This document shows, piece after piece, positions 26,818 to 33,086 of a stretch of DNA of 33,086 nt. The position numbers and the translations under genes were made by a program. The notes beneath the pieces are model-generated. The model was not told the origin of the DNA and made no database searches. It saw only the letters and a program-made list of their open reading frames with translations. Origin of the DNA: Pseudomonas sp. (lineage in GTDB: Bacteria > Pseudomonadota > Gammaproteobacteria > Pseudomonadales > Pseudomonadaceae); NCBI GenBank assembly GCA_030699825.1, contig JAUYKV010000030.1, positions 1 to 33,086 of the forward strand, in the 5' to 3' direction. Position 1 is the first letter of the stretch; each line of letters begins with the position of its first letter.

Positions 26818-27091
26818 TCGCCGAACCGTCCTCAACATGGCACTAACGGGTATCAGCAAAGAGATACGTTGTCATACAACGATAGATTAATTGCTTACAG
26901 CACTTTTAGCTCGACCTTCGCCAATCTTCCCAAGCGGCCTGCCAGAGCCCTGACGAAGCACCAGCAGCCTGAACGAAAGCCCTGCTATAGAGCGATTGTC
27001 CCCCTAAATCACGTAAAACATGCATGGTTTTCCTGGCATTCTGTCGGCTTATCGGCAATCGCCTCAGGTTAACTTTCCACGATAGTCGCGT
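26818..27091. other. Control region upstream of udh
   Basis: No gene is seen between the LysR remnant and the udh promoter. The stretch is richer in A/T than its surroundings. It contains operator 3 (26867-26881), about 261 bases upstream of operator 4. Confidence 0.45.
26867..26881. promoter_or_regulatory. FadR-like operator 3 (orphan)
   Basis: CGTTGTCATACAACG has perfect 6-bp arms CGTTGT and ACAACG, and its core TTGTCATACAA fits TNGTNNNACNA exactly. It is flanked by GAGATA as at kdgD. It lies about 210 bases upstream of the -35 box of udh, next to the LysR remnant, with no intact gene beginning beside it on the minus strand. Confidence 0.7.
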
Positions 27092-27121
27092 TGACAAACC
27101 CGACGGAGACTGTTGATAATT
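27092..27121 (+). promoter_or_regulatory. Sigma-70 promoter of the udh-lactonase-TRAP operon
   Basis: TTGACA (27092-27097), an 18-base spacer and GATAAT (27116-27121), the same boxes and spacing as the gudD copy 2 promoter. Operator 4 starts eight bases after the -10 box. Confidence 0.75.
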
Positions 27122-27128
27122 GCCACAA

Positions 27129-27148
27129 GTCATACGACAACAGATGAC
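27129..27148. promoter_or_regulatory. FadR-like operator 4 (udh)
   Basis: GTCATACGACAACAGATGAC shares its first 13 bases with operator 2 and ends in the same ATGAC arm. It overlaps the expected transcription start of udh, so binding would block the promoter. Confidence 0.75.
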
Positions 27149-27176
27149 ATCCCAATAACAACAAGCGAGCCCTGCC

Positions 27177-28004
27177 ATGACCACGACAGCCAACGCCCCA
27201 GCTCCCTTCAATCGTCTGCTGCTCACCGGTGCCGCTGGCGGTCTGGGCAAGGTTCTGCGGCAAAGCCTGCGGCCTTACGCCGCGATCCTGCGGGTCTCCG
27301 ATATCGCCGAGATGGTTCCCGCTACTGGCACCCATGAAGAAGTCCGGATTTGCGACCTGGCCGACAAGGCCGCGGTGCATCAGCTGGTCGATGGCGTGGA
27401 CGCGATCCTGCACTTCGGCGGCGTGTCGGTCGAGCGCTCGTTCGAGGAAATCCTCGGGGCCAATATCTGCGGCGTGTTTCATATCTATGAGGCGGCGCGC
27501 CGGCATGGCGTCAAGCGGGTGATCTTCGCCAGCTCCAACCATGTAATCGGTTTCTATAAGCAGAACGAATTTATCGACGCCAACGCGCCGCGCCGACCGG
27601 ACAGCTACTACGGCCTGTCCAAGTCCTACGGCGAAGACATGGCCAGCTTCTACTTTGATCGCTACGGCATCGAGACCGTGAGCATCCGCATCGGCTCCTC
27701 CTTCCCCGAGCCGCACAATCGCCGAATGATGAGCACCTGGCTGAGCTACAGCGACCTGACCCAGTTGCTCGAACGCGCCCTGTACACCCCCAACGTCGGC
27801 CACACCGTGGTCTACGGCATGTCGGATAACCACAACGTCTGGTGGGACAACCACCTGGCCACGCACCTGGGCTACCAACCCAAGGACAGCTCGGAGCAGT
27901 TTCGCAGCCAGATCGAAGCCCAGCCCATGCCCGCCGCCGATGATCCGGCGATGGTCTACCAGGGCGGTGCCTTCGTTGCCGCCGGCCCATTCGGCGACGC
28001 CTGA
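27177..28004 (+). CDS. udh: Uronate dehydrogenase
   Basis: A 275-residue short-chain dehydrogenase (extended, epimerase-like) that oxidises D-glucuronate and D-galacturonate with NAD+ to the matching aldaro-1,5-lactones. It has the nucleotide loop TGAAGGLG (17-24), an acidic residue D42 after the second strand (VSDIAEM) fitting NAD+, LHFGGVSVE (78-86) and the catalytic Y145-x3-K149 (YYGLSK). IFASSNHVIGFY and RIGSSFPEPHNRRMM are typical of Udh. It is the first gene of its operon and lies immediately after operator 4. The lactonase, TRAP transporter and aldarate enzymes nearby support the function. Confidence 0.95.
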   Translation: MTTTANAPAPFNRLLLTGAAGGLGKVLRQSLRPYAAILRVSDIAEMVPATGTHEEVRICDLADKAAVHQLVDGVDAILHFGGVSVERSFEEILGANICGVFHIYEAARRHGVKRVIFASSNHVIGFYKQNEFIDANAPRRPDSYYGLSKSYGEDMASFYFDRYGIETVSIRIGSSFPEPHNRRMMSTWLSYSDLTQLLERALYTPNVGHTVVYGMSDNHNVWWDNHLATHLGYQPKDSSEQFRSQIEAQPMPAADDPAMVYQGGAFVAAGPFGDA

Positions 28005-28046
28005 AACGCCCCTGCGCTGCAGAACCACCAAGGGAAACCAGCTGCC

Positions 28047-28934
28047 ATGCAAGCCGAACTGATTGTCGATGCACGCAATGCTACCGGCGAAAGCCCGGTG
28101 TGGAGCGCCGAGGAACAGACCCTGTACTGGGTCGATATCCCGGCTGGCCAGCTATACCGCTGGAGCCCCGCGGATAATCGCACCCAGCAATGGACTGCCC
28201 TGGAAATGCTCGCCTGTATTGCCCGCTGCCGTGACGGCGGCTGGATCGCGGGCATGCAAAGCGGCCTGTTTCACCTGCAGCCCGACGCGGACGGTAAACT
28301 GCTCAGCCGCCCACTCAGCAGCGTGACGCATGCCCGCCCGGCTATGCGTTTTAACGATGGCCGCTGCGACCGCCAGGGCCGCTTCTGGGCCGGCAGCATG
28401 CTGCTCGACATGAGCGCCGCCGCGCCAGCCGGGGCCATGTACCGCTACAACGGCGGGCAAAGCGAGCCGCTTGCCGCGCAAATCGACGAGTTTATTGTGC
28501 CCAACGGCCTGGCCTTCAGCCCGGACGGCCGCACCATGTACCTGTCCGACTCACACCCTTCGGTACAGGCCATCTGGGCCTTCGATTACGACATCGACAG
28601 CGGCACGCCGCATAACCGTCGGCTGTTCGTCGACATGCGCCAGCACCCCGGCCGCCCCGATGGCGCGGCGGTGGACAGCGACGGCGGCTACTGGATCTGC
28701 GCCAACGATGCCGGGCTGATCCACCGCTTCAACTCCGATGGCCGCCTGGATCGCTCCCTCGCCGTGCCAGTGAAGAAGCCAACCATGTGCGCCTTTGGCG
28801 GTCGCAACCTGGACACCCTGTTTGTCACCTCTATCCGCCCGGCCGGCGACCTCAGCGACCAGCCATTGGCTGGCGGTGTGTTCGCCCTGCAACCCGGTGC
28901 CAAGGGTCTGGAGGAAACCTGCTTCAACAACTGA
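28047..28934 (+). CDS. SMP-30/gluconolactonase-family aldarolactonase
   Basis: A 295-residue six-bladed beta-propeller lactonase. Likely metal ligands are E15 (GESPVW), N153 (VPNGLAFSPDG) and D205 (RPDGAAVD), with N103 (RFNDGRCD) in the active site, matching the SMP-30 pattern. In hexuronate-using Proteobacteria a lactonase of this family (named UxuL) opens the aldarolactone made by Udh; I infer the same role here because the gene follows udh by 42 bases. By sequence alone it could open gluconolactone or another sugar lactone. No signal peptide is seen, so it acts in the cytoplasm. Confidence 0.9.
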   Translation: MQAELIVDARNATGESPVWSAEEQTLYWVDIPAGQLYRWSPADNRTQQWTALEMLACIARCRDGGWIAGMQSGLFHLQPDADGKLLSRPLSSVTHARPAMRFNDGRCDRQGRFWAGSMLLDMSAAAPAGAMYRYNGGQSEPLAAQIDEFIVPNGLAFSPDGRTMYLSDSHPSVQAIWAFDYDIDSGTPHNRRLFVDMRQHPGRPDGAAVDSDGGYWICANDAGLIHRFNSDGRLDRSLAVPVKKPTMCAFGGRNLDTLFVTSIRPAGDLSDQPLAGGVFALQPGAKGLEETCFNN

Positions 28935-29026
28935 GAGTTCTATGACTGAGTAGCGGCTGACGGTTCGTCGCGCGCTCGGTTTTCGCAACGCTGCACACCC
29001 AACAACAACAACACTGGAGCTTCACC

Positions 29027-30001
29027 ATGAACTTCAAACGCAAGTTGCTTATCGCCGCCCTGCCCCTGGCCTTCTGCCTCTCCGGCCCGGCCCAGGCCGA
29101 GATGAAGCTGAAAATCGCCGAGATCCATCCGGCCGGTTACCCGACCGTGGTCGCCCAGGAGAACATGGGCAAGAAAATCGAGGCCGCCACCAACGGCGAA
29201 CTCAAGTTCACCATGTTTGCCGGTGGCGTACTCGGCTCCGAAAAGGAAGTGGTCGAGCAGGTGCAGATCGGCGCCGTGCAGATGACCCGCGTCAGCCTGG
29301 GCACCGTCGGCCCGGTGGTACCGGACGTCAACGTGTTCAACATGCCATTTATCTTCCGCGACACGGCGCATATGCGCGCGATCATCGACGGTGAAATCGG
29401 CCAGGAAATCCTCGACAAGATCACCAACTCCGAATTCAACATGGTCGGCCTGGCGTGGATGGATGGTGGCACCCGCAACATCTATTCGAAGAAGCCGGTA
29501 CGCAACCTTGAAGACCTCAAGGGCATGAAGATCCGCGTGATGGGCAACCCGCTGTTTATCGAAACCTTCAACGCCATGGGTGCCAATGGCGTAGCCATGG
29601 ACACCGGCGAAATCTTCAGCGCCTTGCAGACTGGCGTCGTCGACGGTGCGGAAAACAACCCGCCGACCATGCTTGAGCACAACCACTACCGCACGGCCAA
29701 GTACTACAGCCTGACTGGCCACCTGATCCTGCCGGAGCCACTGGTGATGTCCAAGGCCAGCTGGAACAAGCTCACCCCCGAGCAGCAGGAGATCGTCAAG
29801 AAGTACGCCAAGGAAGCACAGTTCGAAGAGCGCAAGCTGTGGGACGAGAAATCCGCCAGCAGCGAAACCAAGCTCAAAGAAGCCGGCGTCGAGTTTATCG
29901 AAGTCGATAAGAAGCCCTTCTTCGACGCCACCGCGCCGATTCGTGCAAAGTACGGCGCGCCCTACGCTGAGCTGATCAAGCGTATCGAAGCGGTCCAGTA
30001 A
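29027..30001 (+). CDS. dctP: TRAP transporter substrate-binding protein (DctP family)
   Basis: A 324-residue periplasmic binding protein with a clear signal peptide (MNFKRKLLIAALPLAFCLSG, then PAQA, cleavage near residue 24). The DctP pattern includes LGSEKEVVEQVQIGAVQM, the conserved arginine R170 (GMKIRVMGNP) that usually binds the ligand carboxylate, and FSALQTGVVDGAENNP. The start follows GGAG. With dctQ and dctM it forms a tripartite ATP-independent transporter. Next to udh and the lactonase, the likely ligand is glucuronate and/or galacturonate; that is inferred. Confidence 0.94.
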   Translation: MNFKRKLLIAALPLAFCLSGPAQAEMKLKIAEIHPAGYPTVVAQENMGKKIEAATNGELKFTMFAGGVLGSEKEVVEQVQIGAVQMTRVSLGTVGPVVPDVNVFNMPFIFRDTAHMRAIIDGEIGQEILDKITNSEFNMVGLAWMDGGTRNIYSKKPVRNLEDLKGMKIRVMGNPLFIETFNAMGANGVAMDTGEIFSALQTGVVDGAENNPPTMLEHNHYRTAKYYSLTGHLILPEPLVMSKASWNKLTPEQQEIVKKYAKEAQFEERKLWDEKSASSETKLKEAGVEFIEVDKKPFFDATAPIRAKYGAPYAELIKRIEAVQ

Positions 30002-30066
30002 CTCAGTATCTCTGAAGAACCCCGTGGTGGCGGCCTAGGCCGTCGCCACGCGCGTGGTGAAGTCTC

Positions 30067-30594
30067 ATGAAAAATTTGCTGTTACGCATCAACGACGTGA
30101 TTTACCAGGCCTGCATCTGGGTCGCTGGCACCGCCATCGTCGTGATGGCGCTGATCATTCCATGGGGCATTTTCGCCCGTTACGTTCTGGGCAGTGGTGC
30201 CGGTTGGCCAGAGCCCATTGCGATCATGCTGATGGTGCTGTTCACCTTTATCGGTGCCGCCGCCAGTTATAGGGCCGGTGCACACATGGCCGTGACCACC
30301 TTTACCGACCGTCTCTCCCCCGCGTGGCAACCCAGCATCAGCCTGCTGGTGCAGTTGCTGATGGCAGCCATCGCCCTGTTTATGGCCATCTGGGGCATCA
30401 AGCTGTGCGCGGCCACCTGGAACCAGTTCATGAGTACGCTACCGACACTGCGCGTAGGCATCAGCTACTCCCCCATTCCGATTGGCGGTTTTATCACCCT
30501 GATCTTCGTCCTCGAGCGCCTGTTCCTCGGCGACCAGAGCCACCGCCGCGTGGTCAACTTCGAGCTGATTGAAGACAGCAGGGAGGCCTTGTAA
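30067..30594 (+). CDS. dctQ: TRAP transporter small membrane subunit (DctQ family)
   Basis: A 175-residue protein with four predicted membrane segments (about 15-40, 53-70, 90-115 and 135-155). GIFARYVLGSGAGWPEPIA is the typical DctQ stretch in which an E follows the W. It lies 65 bases after dctP and its stop is directly followed by the dctM start, so the two are translated together. Confidence 0.92.
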   Translation: MKNLLLRINDVIYQACIWVAGTAIVVMALIIPWGIFARYVLGSGAGWPEPIAIMLMVLFTFIGAAASYRAGAHMAVTTFTDRLSPAWQPSISLLVQLLMAAIALFMAIWGIKLCAATWNQFMSTLPTLRVGISYSPIPIGGFITLIFVLERLFLGDQSHRRVVNFELIEDSREAL

Positions 30595-31875
30595 ATGGAT
30601 GCGCTAATCCTGCTTGGCAGCTTTCTCGTGCTGATTCTGCTGCGCGTACCCGTGGCTTACTCCCTGGGCATATCGGCCTTGCTCGGTGCCTGGTACATCG
30701 ATATTCCGTTCCACGCGATCATGATTCAGATCAGCGGCGGCGTGAGCAAATTCTCCCTGCTGGCCATTCCGTTCTTCGTCCTGGCTGGCGCGATCATGGC
30801 CGAAGGCGGCATGTCGCGGCGTCTGGTGAATTTCGCCAACGTACTGGTGGGTTTCGTCCGCGGCGGTCTGTCGCTGGTCAACATTCTGGCCTCGACCTTC
30901 TTCGGCGCGATCTCCGGCTCCTCCCTGGCGGACACCGCCTCGGTCGGCTCGGTGCTGATTCCGGAAATGGAAAAGAAGGGTTACCCGCGTGAATATTCCA
31001 CCGCGGTCACCGTCAGCGGCTCGGTACAAGCGCTGCTGACCCCGCCCAGCCACAACTCAGTGCTCTACTCGCTGGCGGCCGGCGGCACGGTGTCCATCGC
31101 TTCGCTGTTTATCGCCGGCATCGGCCCAGGCCTGTTGCTCAGTGCGGTGATGATGAGCCTGTGCCTGTACTTTGCGCGCAAACGCAACTACCCCAAAGGC
31201 GAGGTCATCCCGCTCAAGCAGGCGCTGAAAATCTGCGTGGATGCGTTGTGGGGCCTGTTCACCATGGTGATCATCCTCGGCGGCATCCTCTCGGGCATCT
31301 TCACCGCCACCGAGTCGGCTTCGATTGCCGTGGTCTGGGCGTTCTTCGTGACCATGTTTATCTACCGCGACTACAAGTGGCACGAGCTGCCCAAGCTGCT
31401 GCACCGCACCGTGCGTACGCTGTCGATCGTGATGATCCTGATCGCCTTCGCCGCCAGCTTCGGCTACATCATGACGCTGATGCAGATTCCCTCGAAGATC
31501 ACCGCGCTGTTCCTGACCCTGTCGGATAACCGCTACGTGATTCTGATGTGCATCAACTTTATGCTGCTGGTACTCGGCACACTGATGGACATGGCCCCGC
31601 TGATCCTGATCCTCACGCCGATTCTGCTGCCGGTGGTGGTGGATATTGGCGTCGACCCGGTGCACTTCGGCATGATCATGCTGGTCAACCTGGGTATCGG
31701 CCTGATCACTCCGCCGGTGGGCGCAGTGCTGTTTGTCGGCGCGGCCATCGGCAAGGTGACCATCGAGAACACCATCAAGGCGCTGCTGCCGTTCTACGCC
31801 GCGCTGTTTATGGTGCTGCTGGCGGTGACCTATATTCCGGCTATTTCGCTGTGGTTGCCGAGCGTGGTGCTGTAA
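30595..31875 (+). CDS. dctM: TRAP transporter large membrane subunit (DctM family)
   Basis: A 426-residue permease with about 12 membrane segments. DctM features are LAIPFFVLAGAIMAEGGMSRRLVNFA (given as the region near 55-81), AISGSSLADTASVGSVLIP, LTPPSHNSVLYSLAAGG, TATESASIAVVWAFF and the C-terminal NLGIGLITPPVGAVLF. The start codon follows the dctQ stop with no gap. It is the ion-driven channel of the TRAP system. The operon ends a few bases later in a terminator. Confidence 0.95.
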   Translation: MDALILLGSFLVLILLRVPVAYSLGISALLGAWYIDIPFHAIMIQISGGVSKFSLLAIPFFVLAGAIMAEGGMSRRLVNFANVLVGFVRGGLSLVNILASTFFGAISGSSLADTASVGSVLIPEMEKKGYPREYSTAVTVSGSVQALLTPPSHNSVLYSLAAGGTVSIASLFIAGIGPGLLLSAVMMSLCLYFARKRNYPKGEVIPLKQALKICVDALWGLFTMVIILGGILSGIFTATESASIAVVWAFFVTMFIYRDYKWHELPKLLHRTVRTLSIVMILIAFAASFGYIMTLMQIPSKITALFLTLSDNRYVILMCINFMLLVLGTLMDMAPLILILTPILLPVVVDIGVDPVHFGMIMLVNLGIGLITPPVGAVLFVGAAIGKVTIENTIKALLPFYAALFMVLLAVTYIPAISLWLPSVVL

Positions 31876-31901
31876 CACTCAACAATGCGTCACGATCATC
31901 T

Positions 31902-31931
31902 GGAGCCGCCGACCTGGCGGCTCCTTGCTTT
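31902..31931 (+). terminator. Rho-independent terminator after dctM
   Basis: A perfect 9-bp stem GGAGCCGCC (31902-31910) / GGCGGCTCC (31916-31924) with a 5-base loop, followed by TTGCTTTAT. It closes the udh-TRAP operon, 27 bases after the dctM stop, and argues against the TTG start at 31925 for the next gene. Confidence 0.8.
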
Positions 31932-31951
31932 ATAAGGACATAACCTCCGCC

Positions 31952-32863
31952 ATGCCAGCCGCCACACCCTTCCCCCGGCATATCGCCGCACTGATCCTGG
32001 CCACCCTGGCCTGCTCCTTCGCCGGCAACCATATTGCCGCGCGAATCGCCTTCGACCATGACACCGGCCTACTGCTGGCGATGCTCTGCCGCTCGGGTGT
32101 CACTCTGCTGGCGCTCGCCGCCCTGGTGCTGTGGCGCGGCGAATCGCTGAAGATGCGCCGCCAGACCTGGGGCTGGCAGCTGATGTTGGGCCTGCTGATC
32201 GCGGTGCAGAGTTTCTGCATCTACTCGGCGGTGGCGCGGATTCCGGTGGCGCTGGCGTTGCTGGTGGTCAACCTCGCGCCCATCCTGCTGGCGCTGCTGA
32301 CCTGGGCCCTCGGCGGGCCGCGACCGACCCGCCGCGCGGCCTGGTTGATGGGGCTGATTCTGCTGGGCCTGGTGTTTGTGCTCGACCTGCCGCAGCAGCT
32401 GTCCGGCCCGGCCGAGATCGATCAACGCTGGATCGAAGGGGTTTTGTTCGGCCTGACCGGTGCGGCGGCATTTGCCTGCGCCCTGTGGATCACCGAACAC
32501 CGGCTCAGCGGCATGCCGGGCGCGGTGCGCAGCATGCTGACCATGCTGGTGGTGTTCGCCGCCTCGGCCCTGGCCGGGGCCGGCGGCCTGCTACCGGGCG
32601 CGATGGATCTGCCCAGCGCCACGGCTGGCTGGATCGCCCTGGGCTGCCTGGTGCTGCTGTATGGGGTGGCGTTTTCCGCGCTGTTTATCCTGGTCACCCG
32701 CCTGGATATCGCGCGCAATGCCCCGGTGATGAATATCGAACCGGTGGCAGGCTTGCTGTTCGGCTGGCTGATTCTCGGCCAACTGCTCAATGGCCTGCAG
32801 ATTTTCGGCGGGGTGCTGGTGGTCAGCGGTATTGTGCTGCTGGCTTACAAGCGCCAGGCCTAG
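31952..32863 (+). CDS. EamA/DMT-family membrane transporter
   Basis: A 303-residue protein with about ten membrane segments in two repeats of the EamA (drug/metabolite transporter) type: the first begins HIAALILATLACSFAGNHIAARIAF, the second ends in EPVAGLLFGWLILGQLLNGLQIFGG. I chose the ATG at 31952; the longer frame starts with TTG inside the terminator. AAGGA lies 13 bases upstream, a little far. Substrate is unknown; family members export amino acids or other metabolites. Its position after the terminator suggests read-through or a separate promoter. A link to uronate use is not shown. Confidence 0.88.
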   Translation: MPAATPFPRHIAALILATLACSFAGNHIAARIAFDHDTGLLLAMLCRSGVTLLALAALVLWRGESLKMRRQTWGWQLMLGLLIAVQSFCIYSAVARIPVALALLVVNLAPILLALLTWALGGPRPTRRAAWLMGLILLGLVFVLDLPQQLSGPAEIDQRWIEGVLFGLTGAAAFACALWITEHRLSGMPGAVRSMLTMLVVFAASALAGAGGLLPGAMDLPSATAGWIALGCLVLLYGVAFSALFILVTRLDIARNAPVMNIEPVAGLLFGWLILGQLLNGLQIFGGVLVVSGIVLLAYKRQA

Positions 32864-32872
32864 GGCCTGGCG
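32852..32872. terminator. Possible bidirectional terminator with the stop codon in its loop
   Basis: CGCCAGGCC (32852-32860) and GGCCTGGCG (32864-32872) form a perfect 9-bp stem; the 3-base loop is the TAG stop of the EamA gene. It lies between two convergent genes. There is no clear T-run on either strand, so ending by this hairpin alone is uncertain. Confidence 0.45.
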
Positions 32873-32917
32873 GACTTAATCGCGATGGCCGCTAAAACCG
32901 AGCAGGATGCCTCACCA

Positions 32918-33086
32918 TCAACCGTGCAGGGCCTGCGCTTCCGCTGCTTCATGGGCCTGACGCAGGCGTTCACGGCTGTTGGTCAGGTGCAGGCGCATGG
33001 CCGCACGGGCCGCATCGGAATCCTGGCGAGCGATGGCCTCGTAGATCTGCTCGTGCTCGCGGCTCAGGCGCGCCATGTAATGTTCC
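32918..33086 (-). CDS. GntR/FadR-family regulator, 3' end
   Basis: The last 55 codons of a minus-strand gene that runs off the window. The text EHYMARLSREHEQIYEAIAR, then ARAAMRLHLTNSRERL, is the final helical part of the FCD ligand-binding domain of FadR-type GntR regulators (the H-x-I-x-A-I-x3-D pattern and a later metal- or ligand-binding histidine in RLHL). The DNA-binding part lies outside. The FadR-like operators in this window make it the best candidate for the regulator of the uronate/aldarate genes, comparable with GguR of other Proteobacteria; that role is inferred. Confidence 0.85.
   Translation of the reverse strand, partial: EHYMARLSREHEQIYEAIARQDSDAARAAMRLHLTNSRERLRQAHEAAEAQALHG

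Overview
The window looks like a chromosomal segment of a Pseudomonas-type gammaproteobacterium. Coding DNA is GC-rich with strong C/G third positions. The order gcvP-glyA-sdaA-gcvT matches the second glycine-cleavage locus of Pseudomonas, and the intergenic spaces carry Pseudomonas-like palindromic repeats (GTAGCCCG..., GTAGGAGCGG..., GTGGGAG...). I saw no tRNA, rRNA, CRISPR array, intact insertion sequence or prophage gene.

Region 1 (1-6471) is glycine/serine breakdown, all on +: the 3' end of gcvP, an AGCS amino-acid:cation symporter, glyA, sdaA and gcvT. Glycine can be imported, cleaved or turned into serine, and serine deaminated to pyruvate. Region 2 (6472-12643) is a patchwork: a gene-poor, repeat-bearing stretch; a TDT/SLAC1-like transporter whose codon use differs from its neighbours; an M14 carboxypeptidase; a SnoaL-like protein; a YCII/DGPF protein; and an ECF42-type sigma factor with a C-terminal extension. 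A promoter-like match to the ECF42 consensus lies just upstream of the DGPF gene.

Region 3 (12644-33086) is a large hexuronate/aldarate catabolic block. A minus-strand operon reads kdgD, alpha-ketoglutarate semialdehyde dehydrogenase, gudD copy 1, a GudP-like MFS transporter, garD and a 2-hydroxyacid dehydrogenase. Divergent from it is gudD copy 2 with a tripartite tricarboxylate transporter (tctC-tctB-tctA). Further right is uronate dehydrogenase (udh), an SMP-30 lactonase, a TRAP transporter (dctP-dctQ-dctM), an EamA exporter and the 3' end of a FadR-type GntR regulator. Inferred pathway: TRAP imports glucuronate/galacturonate; Udh oxidises it to an aldarolactone; the lactonase opens it to glucarate or galactarate; GudD and GarD dehydrate these to 5-keto-4-deoxyglucarate; KdgD dehydrates and decarboxylates that to alpha-ketoglutarate semialdehyde; the aldehyde dehydrogenase makes alpha-ketoglutarate.

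Four FadR-like operators (about 20703, 20977, 26867 and 27129) and two almost superimposable TTGACA-N18-GATAAT promoters tie these units into one regulon. The operators occur as two pairs with similar spacing (about 275 and 261 bp). Between the tct genes and udh lies a scar: an enolase-superfamily galactarate/talarate dehydratase-like gene with three frameshifts and an internal deletion, fused head-on to the last third of a LysR regulator. This suggests that an older galactarate route was lost while a GarD-type route is present.
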